From assembly GCA_016720595.1 (NCBI GenBank), contig JADKKI010000002.1, positions 186,001 through 250,000 on the forward strand: 64,000 nt of DNA. The letters run 5' to 3'. The first letter of the stretch is position 1; each line of letters opens with the position of its first letter. Source of the stretch: Myxococcales bacterium (lineage in GTDB: Bacteria; Myxococcota_A; Polyangia; Haliangiales; Haliangiaceae). Made by a program: the position numbers and the translations under genes. Below, one piece after another: positions 1 through 8,863 of the stretch. Below the pieces are notes generated by a model. It saw nothing but the letters and a program-made list of their open reading frames with translations, had not been told where the DNA came from and searched no databases.

Positions 1-672
1 CCACCTGCCCCAGCGCGCGGTACGCCCGAGCTGCGCGAGCACCTGCGTGTCGGTCGTGGTCAGCGTGCCGAAGCTCCAGCTGGCCGATTGCATCAAGTCG
101 AGGTGGTGTTCGGAGTACGACAGCGCGGCTCCGAGCTTCCACGCGCCGACGTTCGCGAGCTCCACCTCGCCGCGAAACCCGCCGCCCTCGTTGTCGGGCT
201 GGACGATCATCCCGAGCGAGATCCACTTGCCAGCGTGGGAACGGTGCGGTGCCGCAGAGGCGACCACGCCGGCCGTGCCGGGAGGACCGACGCGCAGCGG
301 ATCCACGATCACCGTGAGCGGAGCGCTCGGCGCGGGGGTGGGCTCCGCGGGGAGCGGGGGCGCCGTCCAATCATCGGCGACCCAGCTCGCGACGAGGACG
401 CCCGCGGACTGTGCATCGGGGACCAGCCGCTCGTGGATTCGCCCGTCGGGGCGTTGGGCCAGCAGGTACAGCCCACCATCGGTGGGGACCACCCGGAGCT
501 CGATCGAGGAGGAGCAACGAGGCTCCGCCCGCAGCCACTGCTCGATCACGTAGCGCACCTCGTCGGGAGCTCGCACGAAGGTCACCCCGCACATCTCGGC
601 GCGGGGGGCCGGTTGTGCGAACGCGGGTGGTGCGACAAGCACGACGGCGGTGGTGAGCAGCAGGCGGCGCAT
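1..672 (-). CDS. Secreted/envelope hypothetical protein (3' end outside window)
   Basis: I do not recognise this family. The reading frame is open for 224 codons to the window edge, so the C-terminus is missing. The ATG at 672 is chosen because a GAGGAG ribosome site lies just upstream and the first residues form a clean signal peptide (MRRLLLTTAVVLVAPPAFA|QP). The mature part has a short conserved-looking domain with two Cys, a proline-rich linker around residues 105-120, then alternating hydrophobic segments typical of an outer-membrane beta-barrel or peripheral envelope protein. It is followed on the same strand by other envelope genes. A long stem-loop (691-755) lies in its upstream region. 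Confidence 0.75.
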   Translation of the reverse strand, partial: MRRLLLTTAVVLVAPPAFAQPAPRAEMCGVTFVRAPDEVRYVIEQWLRAEPRCSSSIELRVVPTDGGLYLLAQRPDGRIHERLVPDAQSAGVLVASWVADDWTAPPLPAEPTPAPSAPLTVIVDPLRVGPPGTAGVVASAAPHRSHAGKWISLGMIVQPDNEGGGFRGEVELANVGAWKLGAALSYSEHHLDLMQSASWSFGTLTTTDTQVLAQLGRTARWGRW

Positions 673-690
673 GGATCTCCTCGAGAAAGA

Positions 691-755
691 ACTCGCCGAC
701 CGGCGGTTGCCTACGTACCGCAACGTTACCGCAGCGCAACCGCCGGTCGACGAGT
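691..755 (-). terminator. Long inverted repeat between two envelope genes
   Basis: Two 20-nt arms (691-710 and 736-755) are complementary at 19 of 20 positions and flank a 25-nt loop. On the minus strand the stem is followed by TTCTTTCT. It lies between the stop of the gene ending at 853 and the start at 672, so it may terminate the upstream gene or act in the 5' leader of the downstream one. The U-rich tail is weak for a classical intrinsic terminator. Confidence 0.5.
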
Positions 756-852
756 GAGTTGCCTCCTCTTGGTTGCCGCAGCCCGAATTTTCATCGCCAG
801 ATCCGTACGTGAATCGTACCGATCTGCGGGGGCGCCATCCCCCGAAGCCCGA

Positions 853-1632
853 TCAGTGCGGCTTGCGATCGCGCCGGGGGCTCCACACACCGTTGACCCG
901 GACCAGCACGGTGCTCTCCTGGAGCCCTTCGTCCTGGCGGTGGCGGACCGCGAGCTCGATCGATCCCCAGCGCAGCGCCTGGTAGCGCACGCCCCAACCC
1001 GCGACCCATTCGAGGTTCACGGCGTCGGGAGCGAGCTTGGGGACCCACATCACATCGCCGAGCACCGAGGTCTTGGGATACGGCGCGGGTGTCCACTCGA
1101 AGCCGCCGAACGGGCGCACGGTCGGGCCGAGCGAGACCTGCCCGTAGCCGCCGTCCGTGATCGAGGCGCCGAGGTGGAGCCGCACGGGGCCGAGCACGCG
1201 ACTGCCCACGAGGTACGCGTCCGTGACGCGCGCCCCGCCGAAGGTGTGGCCACGCGCCGCGAACGTGTTGCGAAGCCCGAGGACCACGGCGGGCATGCCG
1301 GGAAACCAGGCGTCCTCGCGGGCGCCGAGCCGGAACGCCGCGCGCCCGAGCCACAGCGCATCACCCTTGAGGTCGCCGTCGCATGCCGTGCAGCCGCGCA
1401 CGTCGGTGTCGGTGCCCAGCTCGATGCTCGCGATCCCCAGGCCGTAGGCCAGCGTGATGCTGCCATCGCCGCGCCGATCGATCCCCGCCGTCCCCACCAC
1501 CCCGCCCTGCGCGGGGAGCCACGCGGTCGGTGCGGTCAGCACGCGCCCGAGCGCGGGCTCTGCAGCCGCCTGTCGCGCCGGGACGAGCCCCAGCACGACG
1601 AGCACAGCGGAGATGGTGACGAGGCGGTTCAC
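853..1632 (-). CDS. Envelope beta-rich protein, tandem paralogue 1
   Basis: The 259-residue product starts at GTG with a signal peptide (MNRLVTISAVLVVLGLVPARQAAA). No known family is recognised. The body alternates short amphipathic strands and glycine turns with a layout shared by the next gene: an early 'VLTAPTAWLPAQGG' segment matching 'VLTTPTGWLLPAA' there, then 'FRLGAREDAWFPGMP' matching 'FRLGLAEDRLFQEQP', then 'WGVRYQ' matching 'WGVRYA'. This supports common descent and an outer-membrane barrel or barrel-associated role. It contains a CTAC pair around residue 80. It lies 34 bp from the neighbour at 1667 and is probably co-transcribed. Confidence 0.8.
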   Translation of the reverse strand: MNRLVTISAVLVVLGLVPARQAAAEPALGRVLTAPTAWLPAQGGVVGTAGIDRRGDGSITLAYGLGIASIELGTDTDVRGCTACDGDLKGDALWLGRAAFRLGAREDAWFPGMPAVVLGLRNTFAARGHTFGGARVTDAYLVGSRVLGPVRLHLGASITDGGYGQVSLGPTVRPFGGFEWTPAPYPKTSVLGDVMWVPKLAPDAVNLEWVAGWGVRYQALRWGSIELAVRHRQDEGLQESTVLVRVNGVWSPRRDRKPH

Positions 1633-1666
1633 GGTGGGCTTGCTTGGGAGATCCGGAGGGAACCGA

Positions 1667-2707
1667 CTACTTCAAGCTATCGACGGCGCGGCGCAGCGCC
1701 CACGACGTGAACGTGACCTGGCCGAAGATCTGCGCGTCGAGCAAGTTCGCCGAGGCGATATCGGGCACGCGGACGCCGGACTCGAGATTCATGAAGTCGG
1801 CCACTGCGTAGCGCACGCCCCACGACAACGTCGGGCGGAGCTTGATCTTGTCGGCGTCGTCGGTGCAGTGGTAGCAGAACTCCGGAGACCACCCGAGATC
1901 GACGAGGATCTGCGAGCGCGGCAGCGGCCGCACCTCGATGCCACCGAACGCGCGCAGCTGGTTCCGCGTCGGCCCATCGTGGAACGTCAGCTCGCGGCGC
2001 TCCTCGGATCCGAAGTCGAGCTGCCCTTCCACGGAGGCATCCCAGAACGCGCCACCGATGTGGATCGCCGCGTTCTTGCCGAGGTGCTTGCTCATGACGA
2101 GCGTGAGCTCGGCGATCCGCGTCTTGAAGCCATCGTGGTTGCGCTCGAACGACTTGCGGAACCCGAGGGTCACACCCGGTTGCTCCTGGAACAGCCGGTC
2201 CTCCGCGAGGCCGAGCCGGAACGAGGCGGTCACGTACGGCTGGATCCGATCGACCTGCTTGTCGAGCCCGTTGTCGCGCTCGCGCACGGCATCGGTGGTG
2301 GCGAGTCCGAACTCGGCGACGTCACCGAGACCGACCCGAGAGTCCGAGGTCACGCCGCCGCCGGTATCGATCGAGGTCCGCGAGTACAGCACCGCCGCGG
2401 GGAGCAGCCAGCCGGTCGGCGTGGTCAGCACCTCGGGCATGTTGATCGGTCCATGGGGCGTCACGTGATGCTTCGGGGTCTCGACGGCCGGTTGATTCGC
2501 GTATGGATCCGCCGGCTGATCTGGCGGCATCGTCAGCGGCGCGTCGACGGGCGCGCCGTCGCTGCCGATCTGTGCGCCACTGCCGGCGGCATCGCTACCC
2601 GAGCCGCCGCTGCCGGCTCCTGCAGGATCGGCCTGGGGTGGTTGTGCCCGGGCGATCGCGGCGGTGATGAGCACCGTCGTGAGGATGAGACCACTGATTC
2701 GCTTCAT
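1667..2707 (-). CDS. Envelope beta-rich protein, tandem paralogue 2
   Basis: The 346-residue product starts at the ATG at 2707, giving a signal peptide (MKRISGLILTTVLITAAIARA|QP). A Gly/Ser/Asp-rich low-complexity linker (residues about 25-75) precedes a beta-rich domain related to the protein downstream at 853. Shared segments include an N-terminal TPTGW motif, an 'FRLGLAEDRLF' strand, 'LRAFGGIEVRPLP', and a C-terminal 'WGVRYAVADF'. The domain ends in aromatic-containing strands, as outer-membrane barrels do. The function is unknown. It sits 26 bp from the gene at 2734, so the three genes 3711 to 853 look like one operon. Confidence 0.8.
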   Translation of the reverse strand: MKRISGLILTTVLITAAIARAQPPQADPAGAGSGGSGSDAAGSGAQIGSDGAPVDAPLTMPPDQPADPYANQPAVETPKHHVTPHGPINMPEVLTTPTGWLLPAAVLYSRTSIDTGGGVTSDSRVGLGDVAEFGLATTDAVRERDNGLDKQVDRIQPYVTASFRLGLAEDRLFQEQPGVTLGFRKSFERNHDGFKTRIAELTLVMSKHLGKNAAIHIGGAFWDASVEGQLDFGSEERRELTFHDGPTRNQLRAFGGIEVRPLPRSQILVDLGWSPEFCYHCTDDADKIKLRPTLSWGVRYAVADFMNLESGVRVPDIASANLLDAQIFGQVTFTSWALRRAVDSLK

Positions 2708-2733
2708 GACTGACTCCTCGGCGCGCCCGCGCG

Positions 2734-3711
2734 CTAATCGCAGAACACCCCGGCGGCGCGGCAGGCAAGCGCGCCCCAGGGAACGAACACCTCGGCACCG
2801 AGCCGGATGTCCCATTGCACGACCGCGTCAGGCCCGGTGGCCGGCGCGGCGTTCGCAACTTCGAGCTGATAGCCGATGCTCCCGTCGATGATGACCGAAG
2901 GGATGATCGCCCACCGCATCCCGAGCCGGCCGAGGAGGCCGTACCCGATGGTCGGCACGAGCTCGCTGCCCGGCGTCCAGTGGAACTGCGGCGCGAGGGC
3001 GATCTCGCCGACGATCCGCGCCGACGGGTTCATGCGGATGTCGTAGCCGGCGGTCGGCAGGTACAGCGTCTTCTTCACCGGCGACGCTTCCTGCGCTCCG
3101 GTCAGCGTGATCTTCGCGCTCGAGATCCGGGTGCCGCCGTGCAAGGTGAGCCAGTCGAACGCGGTGAACCGCCAGCGGCCCACGATGTAGAGGTCGGTGA
3201 CCTGCTCGATCACGTCGGTGCCGCCGAAGACTTCGGTGCGCGGCACGCCGAGCCGGAACGCGACGCCGAACACCGGGACGTTCGGGTACTCGGGGATCGG
3301 GATCTTGACCTGCACGCCCACGCCGGGCAGCGGTGCGTTGACGCCGGTGACGCTGATCGCGGCGCTGTGGCGATACTCGAGCTGCGCGAGATCACCGAAG
3401 CCGAGCGCGAGGACTCCCGCCGAGGTCAGGAGCCCGGTCTCCTGGAGCAGGCTGCCATCGCCGGAGATGCTCAGCATGTATGCGCCGATCACATCTGCCG
3501 TCGGCATCGCGAACAGCCGCGAGGTCTGGAACGGCCCGCGCATGATCTGGGTCGTCGTGTGGTCGGCCTTGCGGGCCGGCCCTGCGCCCTCCTCGATCGG
3601 GTCCGCTGCGGGGGCCGCGATCGGGTCCGCTGCCGGAGCCGCGATCGGGTCCGCTGCCGCCGCGCGGGTCAGCGCGAGCGCCGCGAGCATCGAGACCAGT
3701 GGTCGGACCAT
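2734..3711 (-). CDS. Envelope beta-rich protein, tandem paralogue 3
   Basis: The 325-residue product is read from the GTG/ATG region at 3711, where MVRPLVSMLAALALTRAAA forms a signal peptide. Just after it a 24-bp unit repeats about three times (near 3595-3660), encoding ADPIAAPA octapeptides as a flexible linker. The remaining 270 residues are alternating strands ending in a Cys-containing tail (ACRAAGVFCD). Similarity to the two downstream proteins is looser but the architecture is the same: signal peptide, linker, barrel-like domain. It heads the putative operon and diverges from the kinase gene at 3891. Confidence 0.75.
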   Translation of the reverse strand: MVRPLVSMLAALALTRAAAADPIAAPAADPIAAPAADPIEEGAGPARKADHTTTQIMRGPFQTSRLFAMPTADVIGAYMLSISGDGSLLQETGLLTSAGVLALGFGDLAQLEYRHSAAISVTGVNAPLPGVGVQVKIPIPEYPNVPVFGVAFRLGVPRTEVFGGTDVIEQVTDLYIVGRWRFTAFDWLTLHGGTRISSAKITLTGAQEASPVKKTLYLPTAGYDIRMNPSARIVGEIALAPQFHWTPGSELVPTIGYGLLGRLGMRWAIIPSVIIDGSIGYQLEVANAAPATGPDAVVQWDIRLGAEVFVPWGALACRAAGVFCD

Positions 3712-3890
3712 CTGTCTCTGTTGTGCGTCCTCCCCACGTGAACTGGCCACGTGGGTGCCGTGAGATCCGCGTGATCGCCGAACGCTGCCGTACGCCAGAT
3801 GGCAAACACCGGCGCAACCTGGCGAGACCGTGGGGAGTTAGATCGGCGTGAACGGTCACCTGTGGTGGCAGATCCGGGTACGGTGGCGCT

Positions 3891-5507
3891 GTGGCCGAGC
3901 CGGCGCGCACCAGCAGACTCGCGTCGCAGACCAAGCGGCGGCTATGGGGCGCGGCCTCCACCGACGAGGAAGCCCGCGCGGCGCTGCAGGCGCGGCTCAA
4001 CGTCTACTCGAAGATCATGTTCTGGGCGTTCGTCGCCCTGATCGTGTTCCTGACGCTGACGTACCGGTTCGTCCTCGACAAGACCCCGGTGCTGTGGACC
4101 TACGTGTTCGCCGGCGCGACGATGCTGCTCGCGGTGATGGCCGTGATCTGGCGCGTCGTGCTGGTGCGCCGCAAGCTCACGCTCGAGGGGATGTTCGGGA
4201 TCGATCTCGCGTACGCGATCACGATCGGCCTCGCGCTCGGTGCAGCGGCCGCGGCGCAGTACGACTTTCCGCCCGCCGGTTACACCTCGATCATCTTCTC
4301 CGGATACAACGTGTTCATGCGTGCGCTCGTGGTGCCGAGCAGCCCGCGGCGCACCGCGATCATGTCGAGTGTCACGATGCTTCCGGTGGTGCTCGCCGGC
4401 GTGATCCTCGGCAGCACCGGCCACCAGGATCCGAACCTCCCACCGATCGCGACCATCGTCGGGGGCTTCATGCTCGCCGTGATCTCGATCGTGATCGCCT
4501 CGACCGGGTCCGGCATCATCTACGGCCTCCGCCAGGCGGCCACCGAGGCGGCGCAGCTCGGCGCGTACACGCTCGGCCGTCAGATCGGTCAGGGCGGCAT
4601 GGGCCAGGTGTATCGCGCGCAGCACCGTCTCCTGGTGCGTCCCACCGCGGTGAAGATGCTGCGCCCCGAGCTCGGCACCGAGAACCTCGATCGCTTCGAG
4701 CGGGAGGTTCAGGAGATGAGCCAGCTCACGCACCCGAACACCGTCGCCGTCTATGACTACGGCCGCAGCGACGAGGGCGTCTTCTACTACGCGATGGAGT
4801 ACCTCGCCGGCATCGATCTCGATCAGCTCGTACGGCGCTACCGATCGCAGCCAGCGGGCCGGGTGATCCACATCCTCACGCAGGTGTGCGGCGCGCTACA
4901 GGAAGCGCATGATCGCAAGCTGATCCATCGCGACATCAAGCCGGCGAACATCATCCTGTGCGAGCGCGGTGGCGTGCCCGACGTCGCGAAGGTCGTCGAC
5001 TTCGGCCTGGTCAAGGACTTCACCCACAGCGACGGTCAATCGACCCAGGTCGTCCTCGGCACGCCGGCGTACATCGCGCCGGAGCAGCTCACCGATCCTG
5101 CCCTCGTCAGCCCGCGCTCGGATCTCTATGCGCTCGGCTGCGTGGGCTACTTCCTGCTCACCGGCCGCAAGGTGTTCGAGGGCAAGACCGACATCGATCT
5201 GTGCCTCCAGCACATCACCAAGCAGCCGACCCCACCGAGCGAGGTCACGAGCGCGCCGATCCCACGTGGCCTCGAGCTCGCGATCCTGCGGTGCCTCGAG
5301 AAGGCCCCGAGCGCGCGCTTCGCTTCGGCGGCCGAGCTGGCGGCGGCCCTCGACGAGATCCCACGCGTGGCCGGATGGACCACTGCAGACGCGCGCGCGT
5401 GGTGGGACGAGTTCCGGGCGCAGCCGGAGGATCCGAAGATCACCGATCAGCCCACGGTCACGATGAACGTCGACCTCGGGAAGCACCAGGCCAAGCCGCC
5501 AACGTGA
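3891..5507 (+). CDS. Membrane Ser/Thr protein kinase, kinase domain C-terminal
   Basis: The 538-residue protein starts at GTG. Residues about 40-220 contain five to six hydrophobic segments. The Hanks kinase domain follows from about residue 224: Gly-loop IGQGGMGQVY, lysine in AVKML, catalytic HRDIKPAN (His346-Asp348), VVDFG, and GTPAYIAPEQ. A kinase placed after a multi-pass N-terminal sensor is the reverse of the PknB order (kinase, one TM, sensor). All catalytic residues are present, so it should be an active kinase facing the cytoplasm. The N-terminal membrane part is probably the input domain; its signal is unknown. The gene diverges from the envelope operon at 3711. Confidence 0.92.
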   Translation: MAEPARTSRLASQTKRRLWGAASTDEEARAALQARLNVYSKIMFWAFVALIVFLTLTYRFVLDKTPVLWTYVFAGATMLLAVMAVIWRVVLVRRKLTLEGMFGIDLAYAITIGLALGAAAAAQYDFPPAGYTSIIFSGYNVFMRALVVPSSPRRTAIMSSVTMLPVVLAGVILGSTGHQDPNLPPIATIVGGFMLAVISIVIASTGSGIIYGLRQAATEAAQLGAYTLGRQIGQGGMGQVYRAQHRLLVRPTAVKMLRPELGTENLDRFEREVQEMSQLTHPNTVAVYDYGRSDEGVFYYAMEYLAGIDLDQLVRRYRSQPAGRVIHILTQVCGALQEAHDRKLIHRDIKPANIILCERGGVPDVAKVVDFGLVKDFTHSDGQSTQVVLGTPAYIAPEQLTDPALVSPRSDLYALGCVGYFLLTGRKVFEGKTDIDLCLQHITKQPTPPSEVTSAPIPRGLELAILRCLEKAPSARFASAAELAAALDEIPRVAGWTTADARAWWDEFRAQPEDPKITDQPTVTMNVDLGKHQAKPPT

Positions 5508-5574
5508 GGAACCCGTGAACGGGGGTGCCGCGGGCCGGGGGAGGCCCTATCCCTGAGCGGTGAAGGGACCCGCG

Positions 5575-5832
5575 ATGACCTCACCCGCTCGCAACGCATG
5601 GCTCATCGCGCGGCTCGCCGGTGCTGGCGGCGTCGCGACCGTGGCGATCCTGTTCCTGTCCTCGTGGGCGCTCGCGATCCTGATCGGCGGCGTGACGATC
5701 GTCGCGGTCGCGATCGATGGCTGGCTGATGTCGCGGTGGAAGTCCGATCAGGTCGCCATCGATCCCAGCAGCAACTCCAGCCCCACCCCCGCGACCAAGC
5801 TCACCGTCGATCTGTTCCGCCACCGGCGCTGA
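5575..5832 (+). CDS. Small membrane protein
   Basis: An 85-residue product is read from the ATG at 5575, preferred over the in-frame GTG at 5560 because AAGGGA (5563-5568) is spaced 6 nt from it. Residues about 10-50 form one or two transmembrane segments (WLIARLAGAGGVATVAILFL, then an ILIGGVTIVAVAI stretch), followed by a polar Ser/Pro tail ending in basic RHRR. The function is unknown. It sits 67 bp after the kinase gene and may be co-transcribed with it. Its last 32 bp overlap the convergent regulator gene. Confidence 0.7.
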   Translation: MTSPARNAWLIARLAGAGGVATVAILFLSSWALAILIGGVTIVAVAIDGWLMSRWKSDQVAIDPSSNSSPTPATKLTVDLFRHRR

Positions 5833-6688
5833 CGGGACTCGACAGGTAGTACCCGCGACCGGGCGCCACCGCGAGCAGGCTCTCCACGCCGAGCTCGCCG
5901 AGCTGTGCACGCAGGCGACGCACCACCTGCCGCACGTTCTCCTCGTTCGCGTACTTCGACTGGAACGGGAGATCACGGGCGAGCTGCTTGGTGGCCACGC
6001 AGCCGCGCACCGCCGAGGGCGAGTCCGCCTCCTCGATCGCCTTGGCGCACAGCGAGCGCAGCAGCTGGAACTCCAGCGGCGGGAGACCGCGATCGGTCCA
6101 CGCCTCCGTGCCCGCCGCACGGCTGAGCAACGAGCCACCCGTGGTGGGATCGCTCGCGCCGACCAGGCACAGCTCGACGCTGCCCTGCCCGGTGAGGAAC
6201 CGCACGAGCCCGCCAGCGATGCTGCCGGTCGCCATCGAAGGCGGCGAGGTCGGCTCGTGAACGACCTCGGTCAGGAACCACAGCGCGACATCACCGATCT
6301 TGAGGATGGCGCGCGCCGGCATCGGCACGCGGCCCTGGACGCGCGCACCGTCCACGTACGTGCCATTGCGGCTGCCCAGATCTCGGACGTTCCAGCCGTT
6401 CTCGATCTGCTTGAGCTCGGCGTGCTCGCGCGAGACCGAGGTCGCCAGGATCACGAGCTCGCCCTCCTGGTTGCGACCGATGCCGGTCTTGGCGGCGATC
6501 GCGTGCGCCACGCCAAACCCGTCGACCATCCACGCCTCCGCCTCGGTGGCCTCGACCGTCGAGCGGAGGTGATCGGCGATCAGGCCGTCACAAGGCGTGA
6601 CCTCTTGCGCGCAGGCGCGGCACAACGCACCCACCTCCAGTCCTGCACCACAGCACAAGCACCCCATCACCCTGCATCGAACCACCAA
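5801..6688 (-). CDS. Zinc-ribbon / FHA / winged-helix regulator
   Basis: A protein of about 290 residues with three parts. The N-terminus has a Cys cluster (CLCCG ... CRAC) that looks like a small zinc ribbon. Residues about 60-150 form an FHA domain with GIGRNQEGE, SREHAEL and GSRNGTYVDG, the phosphothreonine-binding signature. The C-terminal 110 residues match an OmpR/PhoB-type winged helix, ending VRRLRAQLGELG...GRGYYL. An FHA reader joined to DNA binding suggests a regulator controlled by a Ser/Thr kinase, plausibly the neighbour at 3891 (inference). The start is uncertain: TTG 6688, GTG 6685 or ATG 6667 all keep the domains. Confidence 0.88.
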   Translation of the reverse strand: MVVRCRVMGCLCCGAGLEVGALCRACAQEVTPCDGLIADHLRSTVEATEAEAWMVDGFGVAHAIAAKTGIGRNQEGELVILATSVSREHAELKQIENGWNVRDLGSRNGTYVDGARVQGRVPMPARAILKIGDVALWFLTEVVHEPTSPPSMATGSIAGGLVRFLTGQGSVELCLVGASDPTTGGSLLSRAAGTEAWTDRGLPPLEFQLLRSLCAKAIEEADSPSAVRGCVATKQLARDLPFQSKYANEENVRQVVRRLRAQLGELGVESLLAVAPGRGYYLSSPVSAGGGTDRR

Positions 6689-6712
6689 GCTCCGGCGGCG
6701 GCAAGGCCCTGG

Positions 6713-7375
6713 TCAGTACCAGGAGCGGATCCCGAGCAAATACCGCAGGGCCCCGACCGGCTCGGTCTCGAGCCCGATCGTGGCGAGCCAGTCGCCCGGA
6801 TCCGCGATGCTCCTCGTATACGAAGCCACGACCCGCACGCCGATCATGTAGCGCGTGGATCCTCTGGGCGTGCGGAACAGGTTCCACGGGGCGAGATAGC
6901 CGTAGGCGAGCTGCCCGGTCAGGTGGTCACGGTTCCCTCCCGCCCGGAGCGCCAGGACGCCCTGCCCGTCGTAGAAGAACATGTCGATCTTCTTCGGGAT
7001 CGCCTGCACGACGAGCTCGCCGCCGGCGACCACATCGTGGAGACCCCGGACCTCGAGCCACGGGCCGATCCGGAGGTTGCCGTGGAGGCCCGCGCCGATC
7101 GTCATCTCGCCACCGAGTGCCACCTCGTAGGCCGAGTCCTGCCCCCTGCGCTCGGGTGGTGGCGTGGTGGCGCGCGGGACCGCGACGACCTCGTGGGGGG
7201 CGAGCCCGATCGCGAGCCTGAACCAGGTCGACCACTCGACCGCAGGTCGCGCGTCCTCGGGCTCGTCCGCTGGAGGCGGCGGGGGTGGAGGTCTTACGAG
7301 CAGGTTGTCCGCGACGGCGGCCCCTGCAGGGGCGAGCACCGCCGCGAGGACGAGCAGGGAAGCGGACCAGCGCAC
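6713..7375 (-). CDS. Envelope protein with Pro-rich linker
   Basis: The 220-residue product begins at GTG 7375, where a GGAG ribosome site lies 5 nt upstream and a signal peptide follows (MRWSASLLVLAAVLAPAGAAVA). A short polyproline run (residues about 29-37) leads to a beta-rich domain with repeated 'G-x-L-x-h-G' turns and a C-terminal aromatic residue (RSWY), as in outer-membrane barrels. Family not recognised. It is the same-strand neighbour, 24 bp away, of the FHA regulator and may be co-transcribed with it. The frame remains open further upstream, but that part lacks a ribosome site and is antisense-like. Confidence 0.75.
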   Translation of the reverse strand: MRWSASLLVLAAVLAPAGAAVADNLLVRPPPPPPPADEPEDARPAVEWSTWFRLAIGLAPHEVVAVPRATTPPPERRGQDSAYEVALGGEMTIGAGLHGNLRIGPWLEVRGLHDVVAGGELVVQAIPKKIDMFFYDGQGVLALRAGGNRDHLTGQLAYGYLAPWNLFRTPRGSTRYMIGVRVVASYTRSIADPGDWLATIGLETEPVGALRYLLGIRSWY

Positions 7376-7488
7376 GTGGCTCCAACGCACCACCGCGCCG
7401 AACGATCCAAAGCACTGCAACTCGATCCCAAGCGGCCCCAGTCGCGGGGTGTCCCCGACGGCACGGGCTCGCGTCGAGGCGTCGTTGC

Positions 7489-8619
7489 TTAGAAGAACAC
7501 GCTGAGGTGGAGGTCGAACCGGTTGGCGACGCCGGGGCTGGTCCCGCGGTACAGCGTCTTCCAGTACAGGTACTCCGCGCCGAGCTGGAGCGACGATTTC
7601 GGCTTGTAGCGGATCGCCGCGTACGCCGTGCCGTTGCCCGAGCGCTCGCCGGTCATCACGTCGTCGCCGCGCACGAAGTCGCCCGAGCCACCGAGGGCCA
7701 CCACGTGCTTTCGCGTCGGCGCGAGCGCGACCTCGAGCCAGCCGCCGATCGAGTGGACCGCGCGCTTGCTCATCGGGTTCGCGCCCTGCCCCACCCCGCC
7801 GCCGATGTCGGAGGCGTTGGTGCCGCCATAGAACTCGCCGCTCCACGTGACGAACGGGCTCGGCACCTGGAGGTGCGCGCCGATCGACCGCGAGGGATAG
7901 CGCGTGCCGTCCGCGAGCTCCTCGCGCGCGACGTGCCCCCACAGGCCGAGCAGGATCACCTGCCCGCGCCGCATCGGCTGCCGCAGCTCGATCAGGCCCT
8001 GGAGCATGGGCGTACCTGCGGCCATCCCATCCACCTGACCGTCGCCATCGAGATCGCGTTGATCGAGAGATCCGGACGCCGCAGCCGCCACCGCGACGCG
8101 CACGTTGTCGATCGGGAGCGCGGACAGCCGGAGCTGGGGCCGCCGATCGCCCGTGTTGCCGGCGAACAGCAGCTGGGTGTCATTCTGGACGGTGGGAGAC
8201 AGCGGCGAGATCAGGTCCCAGGTCTGGCCCGCGAGGATCTCGAACTTGTGCCGCACGGTGATCGTCGCGTACGCGTGGCGAAGCCGGATCACGTTGGTCC
8301 CGGTCCCTCCGCCGAAATCGATCTCCACCTTGCCCTCGCCGAGGTAGTGCCCGCGCTCGTCGAGCTGCCACTCGTCGATCCCGAGGCCGATCTGAGACAG
8401 CCGCGGGGTCATCGTCAGCTCGCCATCGAGCCGCCCCGTGCTGGGCTCGTTCTCCACGAACAACGGCGCGTGGATGTCCGACATCCGCGAATCGTCGGCG
8501 AGGATGTCGAGCCGGGCGGATCCATAGACCGAGAGCGGCGGCGCCTCGTCCTCATCGGCGGTCGCCGTCATGGGCACCAGAGGGACGAGCACCGCGAGGG
8601 CGAGACAAGGCTTCCGCAT
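7489..8619 (-). CDS. Outer-membrane porin-like protein (DcaP-like, tentative)
   Basis: A 376-residue product with start ATG 8619 and a signal peptide (MRKPCLALAVLVPLVPMTATA). The mature N-terminus has YGSARLDILADDSRM, then GKVEIDF, RLRHAYATI and LAGQTWDLISPLSP segments, and the chain ends in a terminal Phe (LHLSVFF), the classic sorting signal of outer-membrane barrels. The order of these blocks resembles DcaP-like trimeric porins, but this is by eye. It would form a diffusion channel of unknown substrate. It contains a DLDGDGQVDG stretch resembling a Ca-binding loop near the middle. It is transcribed away from the J-domain gene at 8864. Confidence 0.8.
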   Translation of the reverse strand: MRKPCLALAVLVPLVPMTATADEDEAPPLSVYGSARLDILADDSRMSDIHAPLFVENEPSTGRLDGELTMTPRLSQIGLGIDEWQLDERGHYLGEGKVEIDFGGGTGTNVIRLRHAYATITVRHKFEILAGQTWDLISPLSPTVQNDTQLLFAGNTGDRRPQLRLSALPIDNVRVAVAAAASGSLDQRDLDGDGQVDGMAAGTPMLQGLIELRQPMRRGQVILLGLWGHVAREELADGTRYPSRSIGAHLQVPSPFVTWSGEFYGGTNASDIGGGVGQGANPMSKRAVHSIGGWLEVALAPTRKHVVALGGSGDFVRGDDVMTGERSGNGTAYAAIRYKPKSSLQLGAEYLYWKTLYRGTSPGVANRFDLHLSVFF

Positions 8620-8836
8620 GGGGCGCAAACGCGCTGCCCCCGCGAACGATCCAAGGAAAACAGATCGTGGGTGTCCCCGGAGCGTACACATCACCGGCCG
8701 CCCGGTTCGTACGGGGCGCCACGGTTTCCGCGTGCCTGACGGCGTACGAGGTGGACTCACGATTTGTCAGGGCGATAATTCCGGCCACCCTGAAGGATCC
8801 GTGAGGCGGTGCCGGTGCTTAGGTGCTTGCGTCGGC

Positions 8837-8850
8837 CCCGGAATTCCGGG
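8837..8850. promoter_or_regulatory. 14-bp perfect palindrome upstream of J-domain gene
   Basis: CCCGGAATTCCGGG is a perfect palindrome 13 bp before the GTG start of the gene at 8864. It could be an operator or a leader hairpin. A GATAAT hexamer at 8773-8778 is a possible -10 box with a poor -35. No proof of function. Confidence 0.3.
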
Positions 8851-8863
8851 AGCCTGATCCCGC

